A DNA stretch of 64,000 bases. It comes from Galeruca laticollis (lineage: Eukaryota; Arthropoda; Insecta; Coleoptera; Chrysomelidae). Within the stretch, counting starts at the first letter, position 1, and each line of letters starts with the position of its first letter. Positions 35,803 through 46,800 of this stretch are shown here, piece after piece. The translations under genes and the position numbers were made by a program. Under the pieces are notes generated by a model. The model was given only the letters and a program-made list of their open reading frames with translations, was not told where the DNA came from and searched no databases. The stretch covers positions 76,423,262-76,487,261 of the forward strand of contig OY998180.1 in the NCBI GenBank assembly GCA_963921935.1, in the 5' to 3' direction.

Positions 35803-36575
35803 TATTTTTTCTACACCCGTGGTATAACAATGCACTTATATGCCCATAATCCGTTCCATATTGACACCCATTACGATACAGATTTTTCATTACGATACAG
35901 ATTTTTAAATCAATAGAAACCCATAATTTTTCAATAAAACATGGTGTGCATTTGAATACTACGAAATTAGAAAAAAATATATGAATCTACGGCCTAAAAT
36001 GTGCCCCACCCCATCTTTTTTCGTTAATTATTTAAATGGAAAATGCACAATTCAAAATATTAGTATTAATCAATTTGGTGATATAGGGAAGAAAATAGCA
36101 ACATATTTAAATCTTCCTGATCCGAATTTATATACAGGGCATTGTTTTCGTAGGACATCTGCAACCGTATTAGTAGATGCCGGTGGTGATATTACTACAT
36201 TAAAACGCCATGGTGGCTGTAAATCCAATTCAGTGGCAGAAGGCTACATTGAAAAAATTCGGTTCAGAATAAAATCAGCATTTCCATTACAATATTGAAC
36301 TCTATTGAGACTAGGAATAAACTTTTCAAACTGCACAATAAATAATCTTAATATTTTTGAGAAATCGGATTAATTACAATTATTATATGTTGAATATAAA
36401 TACAAATAAAATGTTTATAGTTTTCTTGTATCTATGGCAATACCAATACCCGAGGTATTAATTACAATTTTATAGATTCTTTTCATAACAATACGAATAA
36501 TTACTGTTACCTATTGTGTTCAATAAACATATAAAATTTATGGGTTTTGATTATTTATCGGGTGTAGAAAAAATA
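35803..36575 (+). mobile_element. Small inverted-repeat element with a tyrosine-recombinase fragment
   Basis: Exact 17-bp inverted ends TATTTTTTCTACACCCG (35803-35819 and 36559-36575). A second inner pair, AAACCCATAATTTT near 35928 and its complement near 36533, suggests the inverted termini are longer and decayed. Enclosed is one ORF (35981-36298). No clear target duplication. Confidence 0.55.
35981..36298 (+). pseudogene. Tyrosine recombinase, C-terminal catalytic part
   Basis: About 105 residues. LYTGHCFRRTSATVLVDAGG contains the catalytic H-x-x-R, and KRHGGCKSNSVAEGYIEK ends with the putative nucleophile Tyr. The first catalytic Arg box and the whole N-terminal half are absent, so it cannot be active alone. 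Similar domains occur in Crypton elements and in host-adopted Crypton genes of animals. Fragment of a Crypton-like element is the best call. Confidence 0.7.
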
Positions 36576-36577
36576 GC

Positions 36578-36674
36578 GTATGCAACTCTCATGTAATGGT
36601 TATTACATGATCGTTGCATAATATATGTATGCAACTCTCATGTAATGGTTATTACATGATCGTTGCATAATATA
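36578..36674. repeat. Two 49-bp tandem hairpin repeats
   Basis: Copies start at 36578 and 36627 and are essentially identical. Each folds as TGCAAC-TCT-CATGTAAT-GGTT-ATTACATG-ATC-GTTGCA, a 14-bp stem with one internal loop and a 4-base loop. Confidence 0.85.
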
Positions 36675-37039
36675 CTATAACACGAAAATTTACCAAACAT
36701 GAGCTGTTGTATGCATAATATTCACAAGGCACTTTTGCGCTTTCAAACAATCCGTCAACTTTGATCAATATGACAGTTATTGAAGAGGTAAATACGAGTA
36801 TATAATTTTCAGCTTCACTGAGTTAATAATGATCTAGTTACCGGACATGGAATCAGACATTTTAGAAACATGATAAATCAAAGAAATAGAGGAAATTCTA
36901 CAATCACAAATATATAGTAAGACTAATCGTGTTCAAATTGTCGAATGTTTGATATCAGTTGTGAAAAATCTGAGCACTGAGTTTATTATCTAAATTTAAA
37001 GAGAGGAGGTAGGTATATTATAAATAAAAAAACTGCAAG
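36675..37039. other. No gene seen
   Basis: Non-coding; nothing repeated elsewhere in the window. Confidence 0.5.
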
Positions 37040-37227
37040 TGGTATTGTGCGAACAAACCGAAATTTCTCCAAAAATTACCAAAAATGTAATATTTCTGGA
37101 TTTATAGGACCCGTATACTGGCTCTGGTGAACTGAAAATTAATAGGGTTCATCTGTAAGACGCTCTAAATAGGATCCAATCATAAAATTTGTCACTTGTG
37201 TACACTCCGGAGGCTGTATCGCGCTAA
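37040..37227 (+). repeat. Satellite unit, locus 1
   Basis: One unit of the ~150-175-bp family, running from GAACAAACCGAAATTTCTCC through GGACCCGTATACTGGCTCTG and GGGTTCATCTGTAAGACGC to CTCCGGAGGCTGTATCGCGC. It is cut at 37227 by the Harbinger element; the family resumes at 41619. Confidence 0.8.
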
Positions 37228-37246
37228 GGCTACTATTATACGCTGC

Positions 37247-37341
37247 AACTCGATTGTATGAAATTGAAACAAAGTTTCATCGCAGTTTCCTAACCTGAAA
37301 TTTTGTTTCAACGCATGCAATCGAGTTGCACGTCCAACCAC
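37247..37341. repeat. Inverted repeat at the Harbinger left end
   Basis: TGCAACTCGATTG..TGAAACAAA is followed ~30 bases later by its complement ending CAATCGAGTTGCA, arms of about 29 bp with few mismatches. It could be a MITE-like fold-back within the terminus. Confidence 0.7.
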
Positions 37342-38118
37342 CTACCTCGCTTTCGGACGACAGTGCCGTGATTAAAAAATAAAATAGTTGGGCCACTCTC
37401 CGGAATAATTAATCAATGTTATTTTAGTTATTCAACCTGTCGCTCAGCAGCTAGAAGTAGCGGGCTTTTTAAGATATATTGAAAGGATTATTTTGCCATT
37501 TTTTATTTTAAACTGATAGAAATAGTGTGCACTAGTGCACTCTCATGCATCTTTTTGAAGGGCTCGAGAATGCATTAGTTTACACTAATTTAATCAATCG
37601 AAAATGCTATTAATGAGGAATTATATGAAAAATGGAATTAATATACCACAACAAAAAGTTGATTAAACACATTATTTTTATTCATTGAAACAAATAAATA
37701 CCAACATACAAATCAATTCTATATAGCTGTTTTTTCTTGTTGGTGGTATATTTAAGTTTGGAACTGCATTTGATCATAAGTATGTTTGTTCTATTATAAT
37801 GGAAATAGTGGGTAGCACAAATTGGATAATTTTTTTCTCCTTGTTATGGGGATATCTTCTCTTTGAATTATTTGAATCAATTGCCAAAAACCTAAGAAAA
37901 AAATTAATACAAACTATAGTCAACATCACCCTAAACTTGTAGTGGTTAAATTACAAAATGTTCTAGTTTGGAACATTTTCCCAATACCCAAGAGACAGAG
38001 TTGACGTTTGCTGCAGATGACCTGATTATGATGCACGTTAACAGTGACTTAACCCACTCAATATATTGTTACAAACTCGCATACCGAAGTAGATACTAAG
38101 TACGGTCCTGTAATCTTA

Positions 38119-38579
38119 TGTTAACGGAGTTAAAAAAATGGCGAGCGCGCCGAATTCTGAGAAGGTCTGTTGGGATTTTTTGTGACCGTTTTTATAGACA
38201 TGTTCTCCGAAGATCTTTTGAGGATTGAGCCGGCATTTGAGAAATATCCCGAAAGGAAAAGAATATTACAGAGAGCTAATTGTTTTTGTAAGCCGCAGTC
38301 TAGAAGTATCTAGTAAAAAACGGACTAATATATAAAGGACCGACCAGCGGGAGAAGTTTAGTTTATAAAGGGATCTCGTGATATAAAAAGCGAACAAGTG
38401 AATAGTCTAAGTAGTGAAGTGTTTATATAAATTGATGTAAGTGAATATACTGTGTATATAATATGAATTAGTGAATAGTGTAGTGAATAAATAAATTAAG
38501 TAAGTGAACCTACCGTGTGTATGAATTTATTCCAGCCATCAGGATAAAGAGTTTTTAAAAAAATAAGAAAAACATTACA
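38119..38579 (+). repeat. 5' LTR of the truncated Gypsy element
   Basis: Inferred from TGTTAACGG...ACATTACA (TG...CA) directly before the PBS. A TATATAAAGG box near 38331 would serve as promoter. No 3' partner remains, so the left edge is provisional. Confidence 0.5.
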
Positions 38580-38580
38580 T

Positions 38581-38598
38581 TGGTGTCAGGTGTGGGGT
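38581..38598 (+). promoter_or_regulatory. Primer-binding site of the truncated Gypsy
   Basis: TGGTGTCAGGTGTGGGGT lies two bases after the LTR, resembling the TGGTGTCAGAAGTGGG-type PBS of SAP-gag Gypsy elements. Confidence 0.5.
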
Positions 38599-38623
38599 AA
38601 TACAAATAAATTGCTACGTAAAA

Positions 38624-40200
38624 ATGGCCAAGAGACTATGTGATCTAAGAGTAGCGGAGTTGAGAGCAGAATTGGAAGATCGTCAGTTGGAAACGTCCGG
38701 TAAGAAAAGTAAATTAGTAGAAAGATTTAAAGTGGAACTGGAAAATGACGGCTTTGATCCAGAAACAGTTTTATTTAATGACGAGGCTTCCGCCTTAATC
38801 TCGTGAATTTCTGCTAATATTTCTGCTAACATGGACGAGAGGATTTCTGTCATGGAAGAGAAGATTTCAGGCATGGAAGAGAACATTTCAACGAATGTGA
38901 AAAGCAATATTTCGGCTATAAAAAACGATATTTCTGCTAATGTGAAGGAAGATATATCTGCCTTGCAGAACGATATATCTGCCGATATCTTATCAATGGA
39001 AACTGACATTGCCGCTAACATCGAAAATAAAATTTCATCGCTAAAATCGGATATTGAGAATAAGATGTAATTGATGGAAAGCCAGATGGACGATAAAATC
39101 AAGGAGTTAAAAAGAAAGATGACAGATTCAAGAACTTAAGACAGGCCAGCGAAAGAAAAGAATACCGAGCGAACAAAACCGTACAAGCCAGAAACACTCC
39201 CTAAGTTAGAAGACATTGGCAGTGTTGTCCGAGTCAAGGCTCCAACGTTCGACGGAAAGACATCGTGGACCAATTATGTGAAACAGTTTGAAGCAGCCGC
39301 TAGGGTGAATAATTGTTCCGACTGAGAGAAGGCAGTGAACTTAACCATCGCGCTTCGGGGAGATGCCTTAAATGTGCTTCAGACGATACCACTTGAAGAA
39401 ACGCATGACTTCGAGCAGCTGAAGAAGAGGCTGGACATGCGATATAGTCAGGAACATCTAGAACATTTGTACTAATCCCAGCTGAAGAACCGAAGGCAGA
39501 AACGTGATGAATCCCTTCAAGAGTATGGAGTGGATATTGCCCGACTAGTTCGATTCATTTATCCATCAGCACCAGAGAACATGATGGAATGTCTGGGCAT
39601 CCAGGCCTTTATTGATGGCTTACGTGACCCCGATATGCAGAGGACGCTTCGCTTAGTCCATCCCAAAACATTGGCGATGCATTGACTGCTGCTCTTGAAT
39701 ATGAAGCTTCCACGATGATTTCGGGATACAACAAAGGTAGGACCATACAGGAAGAAGTTGACGATGATAGACTTGCCCAGATCGTCAACTTGTTGAAATA
39801 TATGGTCGACAAGAAGCCGAAGAAGATTAGGTGCTGTAATTGTGGCGAGCTAGAGCAGGTACGCAGTTTGTGTAAGGGTCCTACGACTCCTGCAAACCAA
39901 GAACCTCATAAATTCAAAGCAGCTTCGAAGGAAACGCGGTACACCAAAGTTAGGACTATGCAAGAAGAAAGTAACCAAGACAGACGGGATCAGATCGTCA
40001 ATTTGATAAAGAGTATGGCAAACGAGGAGCCGAAAAAGATCAAATGCAGGAAGTGTGATGAGCTACAGCACGCACATAGCCCGTCTAAGCGGCCCAGGAC
40101 TCCTGCAACACAAGAACTTCAGTCACAGGGGAAAAAAGGCAGAGGCGAACATCTAGCTGACGTGAGTCACCGAAATGGCGACTCCCTGTCCAGACGGTGG
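38624..40200 (+). pseudogene. Gypsy gag with N-terminal SAP domain and duplicated zinc-knuckle unit
   Basis: Starts MAKRLCDLRVAELRAELEDR; residues 1-40 match a SAP DNA-binding motif. Then a long coiled coil built on repeated ISAN/MEE heptads, interrupted by in-frame stops at 38804 and 39068. The capsid part has VKAPTFDGKTSWTNYVKQFE and DESLQEYGVDIARLVRFIYP. A frameshift near 39670 leads to the last part, in which a ~75-codon unit ending in a CX2C knuckle occurs twice (39724-39905 and 39955-40115). In the first knuckle His is Gln; in the second the last Cys is Ser. Confidence 0.8.
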
Positions 40201-40229
40201 TAATTGACCACATCGCAAGAGAAAGGCAC

Positions 40230-41195
40230 TATGAAGTAGTATAATGTTGGAAGCCCTTCCGAAAGAATTGCTTTAGACATCGCTGGACCATTTCCGACGA
40301 CAGAAAATGGTGGTAAATACATCTTGGTTATAATGGATTATTTCACAAAGTGGGTGGAAGTTTACGCGATCCCCAATCAAGAGGCCAACTGTGGCGGATG
40401 TATTGGTGGAATATTTTATCAGCCGATATCAGCTGGGAATGAAGAAGACCAGAACAACAGCATTACATCCACAGTCAGATGGAATGGTCGAGAGAATGAA
40501 CAGGACCATTGGAAAATACCTGTCCAATGTACTTTCCAGTCATCAGAGACATTGGGACTAGTATATTTCCCTATTTGCATTGGCTTATAGATCTGTCGTG
40601 AATGAGTCCACGGGTGAAACACCTATGAAAATCCTGTTTGGACGTGAAGTGAGGATCCCTAGTGACCTGGAATTTGGCTGTCGGCCGAGGAAAGATCTAG
40701 CAGGAGAATACTACGTGATCCAATTGAGAAGAAGGCTGGACGATATTCATGAATTAGTTCAAACAAATCTCCAAGTTGTCAGCGACAGAATGAAAAGTCG
40801 GTACGACACGCAGGCCACAATATGCGATTTTAAAGAAGTGGACAAAGTATGGTTAGACAACCCGACGAAGAGAAAATGATTTTCTCCAAAATTACAAAAA
40901 TCCTGGGAAGGTCCATACTAAATCAAGAAAATTATCAATGATGTAATATCACATAAGCAAGATCCCCAACGGAAAACCAAAAGTAGTTCACCAAAATCGA
41001 CTAGCTCCATTCAAAGGAGACCATGACCTAGAGGAAGGAGTAAACCATATTTCAGATGAGTCTGACCCTACCTTCGATGAATTTATGGGCGCGTATGGAG
41101 GAACCGGAAAAGCTAGATATGGAGTCACTTCAGAACAACGACAAGATTTGTTCACTTTCCCAGAAAATTATTCACTGGCATACAACATCCCCGCC
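40230..41195 (+). pseudogene. Gypsy integrase remnant with possible macro-domain start
   Basis: Protease, RT and RNase H are missing: gag passes straight into integrase. IALDIAGPFPTTENGGKYIL and VIMDYFTKWVEVYAIPNQEA (40265-40385) give the first catalytic Asp; the second Asp and flanks are deleted; TALHPQSDGMVERMNRTIGK carries the catalytic Glu. Frame 40580-40879 has YRSVVNESTGETPMKILFGR. The end encodes EPTFDEFMGAYGGTGKARY-like sequence (PTFDEFMGAYGG is readable) and FPENYSLAY, which recalls the macro (ADP-ribose-binding) domain sometimes fused to this Gypsy group. Confidence 0.75.
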
Positions 41196-41557
41196 CGCGG
41201 ATATCCTTTTATTGCCGTTCTTGATACAAAAAAGGAGACGGAGAAGACAAAAACGCCGATTTAGTGTGCACCCTTTTTTTCAATCACACAAAGGAAAAGT
41301 GTTATACACCTTGTTCGATGATCTATGTTCCGGCGAAAATAAGTTTTTTAACTTTTTTCGCATGTCAAAATCATCTTTGTTTGAACTGTTAAGTTGCATA
41401 ATGGAAGATCTGACTAACAAGAAGACAGTCATGAAAGAAAGTATACCTGCAGAAGAAAAACTTGTCATTTGTTTGAGGCAGTTTCAGTTTCATGCAACTG
41501 CAAAACAGTTTCAAGTAGTGAAAAAAAATTTCATTCCAATAATAGGCTCCATAAGAT
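41196..41557 (+). pseudogene. PIF/Harbinger transposase, N-terminal fragment
   Basis: A basic run (QKRRRRRQKRRFSVHPFFQ) is followed by LFDDLCSGENKFFNFFRMSK and IPAEEKLVICLRQF, the HARBI1-type N-terminus (KRRFWVHP..., FRMS...F, EERLAI.LR). It stops before any DDE residue, close to the right terminus, so the parent was internally deleted. Confidence 0.75.
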
Positions 41558-41618
41558 AACGAAACCGGACTGAAATTGAGTTGCAAACACAAAGTTGCAG
41601 CGTATAATAGAGGGCTTA

Positions 41619-42460
41619 GCAAAGCAAAATTTCTCCAAAAATGTGGTACTTCAGGTACCATAGCACCCGTTGTACTCGCTCTAGTGAGCTGAAAAGCAAT
41701 ATGGTTTATCTGTGAGATGCCCTGAATAATATCCAATCATCATTGGTGACTTTATGTTCTCCGGAGGCTGTATCGTGCTAACACGAAAATGTGAAAAAGT
41801 GGCCGACGACAACGACGACGACATACACACACGATTTTTTTTCTAAAAACGCCGAATAACGAAAAATTACTCAACGAAAATCAAGCATTCCAACTTTTTT
41901 GGGGTAAACCAATAGTTTTCTCGCATCGTGGATAGGGTTGGCGGAAAAGTAATAAACGGTTTTAAAGATTAAAACTAACTTTTCCGAACTCATGCACTCC
42001 GGAGGCTGTATTGTGCTAACATACCGAAATTTATCCAAATATGACCAAAAATTTAGTATATCAAGATTTATAGGACCCGAGTGAGCGGAAAATCAATAGG
42101 GTTCATCTGTGAGACGCCCTGAACAATATTCAATCATTAAATTAGTCACTTGTATACACTCCAGAGGCTATATCGTGCTAAAATACCGAAATTTCTCCAA
42201 AAATGTAATTATCTGAATTCATTGGACACGTTGTACTGGCTCTGGTGAGCTAATAGGATTCATCTGTGAGATGCCCTGAACAATAAAATTGGTGACGTGT
42301 ATGCACTCCGAAGGCGGTGTCGTGCTAACAAGACACGTTACACAAAGTGGCCGACGCGACGTTTTCATATTTTTTTTCGTTGGAAAACGAAAAACTACTC
42401 AAATAAACAAAATTCCAACTTTTCTCGTATCTTAATAAGGGTTGTGCGGAAAAGTAATAT
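41619..42460 (+). repeat. Satellite units and associated flank, locus 2
   Basis: Units begin at 41619 (partial), 41996 and 42158 and a fourth boundary lies at 42305 (spacing 162 and 147). Between them and after them is a second module, AAAGTGGCCGACG.. then AACGAAAAA(T/C)TACTCAA and CGGAAAAGTAATA, present twice (41790-41995 and 42335-42460). Open frames on either strand of the satellite look accidental. Confidence 0.8.
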
Positions 42461-43516
42461 GTAGTCTAGGAATATGAATGGTATACATCTCAACAATGAT
42501 TTCAAATATGTGTCAAATATCTAATTGCTGAAATATATACTTTTCGTTTGGCAATTGACGGACTAGATGAATACTTAATTAAATCGTTTAAATTATAGGT
42601 TGCCATTTGTACGTAGATTATGTGAGACCATTTTCTGGTTAGGCCGCATTACTCGGCCTGACTTGAGCAATTACGCAAATATAGGCGTTTTAAGTGGTTC
42701 AAACTGATGGAGATTCTAATACTAATCAATTTTGGATAATTGTCGGGTTTAATTGAATTTTATTTAAGGTTAAAAAGGGGATGCAGAAGCGGTAGGCAAA
42801 CACTTAACCCGTTAATGTGTTCAAAAGGGGACTGAAAGTGTATTTATTGATATTTACATTATTTCACGAAAAGGCGATCATAGTATAAAGTTTGAATGCT
42901 CCCAAAACATATTTAAACTTCCATAACTACAACTGATTATTGAAAACGAAAATTCAGAAATAATTTTATGCGTTTTATGTATACAGTGTGCTCAAAAGAA
43001 TTGAAGAATAATTTTGGAGTTGAGCATTAATCTTTTAGGGCTCTGTCTTATTTAATGATGAAACAAACTATCTCAAAAATCATTGGAGGATATTGTATTA
43101 TTTAAGTACACTCATCAAACGATCCCATCATGGTAATGATACCTTGCGAATAGTATAAACTCACCGAACTTCATTGTTCACTTTCTTTGAACCGACATCT
43201 AACTTTTCCGTTGGTCTGATTGCTTACAGATAACTCGCGATCAGATAATTGACTCCATTTAGTGGATTTGAAATATCTACCATATCTCGAAATATTGGTG
43301 GTGTATCCAATATGTTCTATTTTGTTGTCTATCATTCCTTTTTACCTCTAACATTATAGAGATCTAAGGTTATTCCAAATTTGATGAAATCTCCCCATAT
43401 CTTCTGTGCTTAAAAAAATGCAATCAATTAATTTTTTTTATTTCGACAGAAAGTCGCATCAACTATAGTAGGTTATTAGCGAAGGTACAATAGAGAATAA
43501 CATAATTACACTGAAT
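42461..43516. other. No gene seen
   Basis: About 1 kb of AT-rich DNA with no motif or repeat partner in the window. Confidence 0.6.
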
Positions 43517-43527
43517 TATATATATCT

Positions 43528-43602
<75 letters not shown>
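43517..43602. repeat. TA/TATATC microsatellite
   Basis: Alternating TATATC units pass into a pure (TA)n run that ends at the RTE-like element head. Confidence 0.95.
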
Positions 43603-43603
<1 letters not shown>

Positions 43604-43611
43604 TTACCCCC

Positions 43612-43690
43612 AGATGGCGGAGTGCGTTAGAGCGCCGGAAATTGGGTTTTCTTGACCTGAAGGACGGGGGGTTCGAATCTCACTCTAGTA
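43612..43690 (+). promoter_or_regulatory. Pol III-like A and B boxes at the RTE-like 5' head
   Basis: TGGCGGAGTGC (43615-43625) fits the A box and GGTTCGAATCT (43670-43680) fits the B box, each at 10 of 11 positions, with tRNA-like spacing. The T stem does not pair well, so it is not a functional tRNA gene; a tRNA-derived head (as in SINEs) is more likely. Confidence 0.55.
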
Positions 43691-43835
43691 AGGGCTTTTT
43701 CATAAATAAAAAGTTCCACTAAAAATCTGGGGGACAGGGTCCGTCAATAAATGGCGAAAACTGGCGGACGACATCCCTCGCCCCTTGCCAACCCGCATTG
43801 AGGCAGCGTGGTAAGGTACGCCTCACAACCCCAGC

Positions 43836-46751
43836 ATGACAGACAAGGACAAGTTACGGCTCTCATTCTCCGTAAGCCCGAAGGGCCCTAGGAGGGGTAG
43901 ATCCTGGGAACCAGCCACGAGGGCAGAGGGTGCTAAGAATCTGCGGAGTCTAAACCACTACCCACTGACTACATTACACCTAGCAACTTATAACTGCCGT
44001 ACACTCTCTAATCAAGCTAGGATTATGGAACTGGAAACAGAGGCAGCAAAAATAAAGTGGGATATCATGGGCATTAGTGAAGTAAGACGAAAAAATGAAG
44101 AACTCATAGAACTTGAGTCAGGGAATCTTCTATACCACCAAGGAACATCAACAGGAAGAACAAGCGGAGTAGGATTCCTAATTAAGAAAACCTGGAAAAA
44201 TAGAATCATAAGGATAACAAGCACCTCAGACAGAGTAGCCAGCATAACACTAAGACTCTCCAAAAGATATACTATCCAGATTATTCAGGTATACGCCCCA
44301 ACAATCAGCCATAGTGACGACGAAATAGAAGAATTCTATAATGAAATAACCCAAGCGCTCAGCAACGACAATAGTCACTTCAAATACATAATGGGAGACT
44401 TTAATGCCAAAGTAGGACACAGGAAAGACCAAGAAAAAGGAATGGGGAAATATGGATTTGGAGAAAGGAATGAAAGAGGAGAGAGATTAATACAGTTCGC
44501 ACACTTTCAGAACATGTATGTGGCAAACTCCTTCTTCAAGAAGAACCCTAACAGGAAATGGACGTGGGAAGGCCCCGGTGCAGCTATCAGAAACGAAATA
44601 GACTTTATCCTCACCAATAAAATTAACACAGTAAAAGATCTAAGCACGCTCAACAAGTTCACTACAGGAAGCGACCATCGACTAATTAGAGCTCGACTGG
44701 TCTTAGATATAAAACTAGAAAGGTCAAGACTAATCAAAACCAACACAACGAAAAACATAAACAACGAAAGGCTGAGAGAGAACTCTCACCAATATGAAGC
44801 ACTACTATAAGAAAGACTACAAAAAGTGGAATATAACAACCCTGAACTGATGGACACAATTCGAAACTGCGCCGTAGAAGTGGGAGGTCTGCAACAACGA
44901 GGTGAACACAAGAAACTAACTCCGGAAACAAAAGCACTATTACAAAAACGAAGAGAAATGAAAAAGACATCAAACATTCAAAGAATTGAATACACCGAAC
45001 TGTGCAAGACGATACGAAAGAAAATCGCAGAAGATATCAGGAATTACAACGAGAAACTGGTACAAACAACAATAGAAAACCGTAAAAGCTACAAAAATGC
45101 AAAAAGGGCACTAATAATAGGGAAAAGACAGATAGTTGCATTAACTGATGGAAACACAAGAACCACAGACAGGAATGAAATAATAGACCTAGTAGCCAAA
45201 TTCTATGGAGACCTATACAATGCCCCTGAAAATTTGGAAGAAATAATAGAACACTCAGAAGATGCCATACCAGAAGTTTTGCTGGAGGAAGTAGAAATGG
45301 CACTGAAAAGCATGAAAAATGGCAAAGCAGCGGGAAATGACGGCATCGCGACCGAAATACTCAAATATGCAGGAGCTAAAACATGGAAGTACCTTGCCAA
45401 ACTATACACGAACTGTCTGATGTCCAGGAGCATACCTAAAGAGTGGAACAGCGCCCTTATAGTGTTGATCCACAAGAAAGGCAGCAAAGAAGACATTAAG
45501 AACTACAGACCAATAAGTCTACTACCAGTGACGTACAAGGTATTCACAAAGATCATTCACAACAGAATACAAAATACACTAGACTCGGCCCAACCACGAG
45601 AACAGGCTGGATTCCGCAACGGCTTCAGTACAATAGATCACATCCATACCCTCAAAGAGGTTATCAGTCGAACCAAAGAATACAACCAACCACTAGCACT
45701 AGCCTTCATCGACTTTGAGAAAGCATTCGACTCTATATATCCCAGAGCAGTAATAAATGCCCTAACAGAACAAGGGGTCGACAAGCCATATATTGAGACT
45801 CTAGCAAATATATATAGGGAAGCCAAAGCGAGAGTTAGGATATATGAGGGCACACCAGAATTCCCCACCAGCAGAGGAGTTAGACAAGGAGACGCAATAT
45901 CACCAAAGTTATTTACAGCAACACTAGAAAGCATCTTCAGAAAACTGGGCTGGAACAACACAGGTCTGAATATAGATGGAGAATACTTGAACCATCTAAG
46001 ATTCGCTGATGACATCATCCTGATAGCGAGTAACCCTGGCGAAATGCAACAACAAATAAATGAATTGAATGCAGCAAGCAACGAAGTAGGCCTTAAAATA
46101 AATCTGAGTAAGACCAAGATAATGTACAACGAACTGATAAACGCACAAGAAATAACAATTAATGACACTGCCCTGGAAATAGTAGAGGAATACATATACC
46201 TGGGTCAACTAATACACATATCAGGCTCTCTACTCCCAGAAATAAACAGAAGAATCAAATTAGCATGGAGAACATTTGGACAGAACTCTATCATCTTCAA
46301 GTCTAGAATGTCACTCCGTTTGAAAAAGAAAGCGTTTGATCAGTGCGTACTACCAGTATTAACATACGGCTGTGAAACCTGGACCCTGAAAACTGATATC
46401 ATTAGAAAACTCCAGGTAACGCAGAGGTCTATGGAACGATGCATGCTTGGAATAACAAGGAGAGATAGAAAAAGGCTTGATTGGATCAGACAAAAGACCC
46501 AAGTGATAGATGTCATGAATAGAATCAGATCCCTAAAGTGGCAATGGGCGGGGCATCTCGCTAGAAGGACAGAGGATAGATGGACCACAAAGATAACGCA
46601 ATGGTATCCCCGAGGCGTGAAAAGACCGAGAAGACGCCCCAACTTAAGATGGGACTACGACATAAAGAAACTCGCAGGATCAACTTGGGGCCGCATAGCT
46701 AGCAATAGACAACAATGGGCCCACATGGAAGTGGAATATATAAATATGTAA
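43836..46751 (+). pseudogene. RTE-like LINE endonuclease/reverse transcriptase, one premature stop
   Basis: 972 codons in one frame broken only by TAA at 44808. N-terminal APE-type endonuclease: LATYNCRTLSNQARI, GISEVRRK, VYAPTISHSDDE, YIMGDFNAKVGH and GSDHRLIRARL. RT: NGKAAGNDGIATEIL, NYRPISLLPVTYKVF, EQAGFRNGFST, FIDFEKAFDS, RQGDAISPKLF and the catalytic LRFADDIIL. The C-terminus has YGCETW, MERCMLGITRRDRK and WAGHLARRTEDRWT. I place it in the RTE group by these motifs; the clade is less certain than the function. ATG chosen because the frame is rich in basic N-terminal residues; translation could begin earlier. Confidence 0.85.
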
Positions 46752-46800
46752 AGGGAGGCTACACCATAACAAAATTAATTAATTTTAAAAATATTATTAG
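46752..46800 (+). other. Short 3' tail of the RTE-like LINE
   Basis: About 50 AT-rich bases after the stop, beginning AGGGAGGCTACACC. No poly(A) tract is visible and the next LINE (minus strand) starts at once. Confidence 0.4.

Larger units (their letters stand above)
37228..41615 (+). mobile_element. PIF/Harbinger element inserted in the satellite
   Basis: Ends GGCTACTATTATACGCTGCA (left) and GCCCTCTATTATACGCTGCA (right, complement) match at 20 of 23 positions counting the next three bases. Flanks are TAA (37225-37227) and TTA (41616-41618), the TWA target expected for Harbinger, and the satellite continues across them. It encloses a Harbinger N-terminal remnant (41196-41557) and a truncated Gypsy element (38119-41190). 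Confidence 0.65.

Noticed and set aside
36578..36674. CRISPR-like array
   Set aside because: Only two units with no variable spacer, in eukaryotic DNA.
38683..39102. Minus-strand 139-codon frame
   Set aside because: Antisense of the repetitive coiled coil in the SAP-gag; repetitive sense codons avoid stops on both strands.
43612..43690. Functional tRNA gene
   Set aside because: A and B boxes are good but the T stem and acceptor stem do not pair; kept only as a Pol III-like head.
45638..46195. Minus-strand 185-codon open frame
   Set aside because: Antisense shadow of the RTE-like RT; hydrophobic composition comes from reading the A-rich sense strand backwards.
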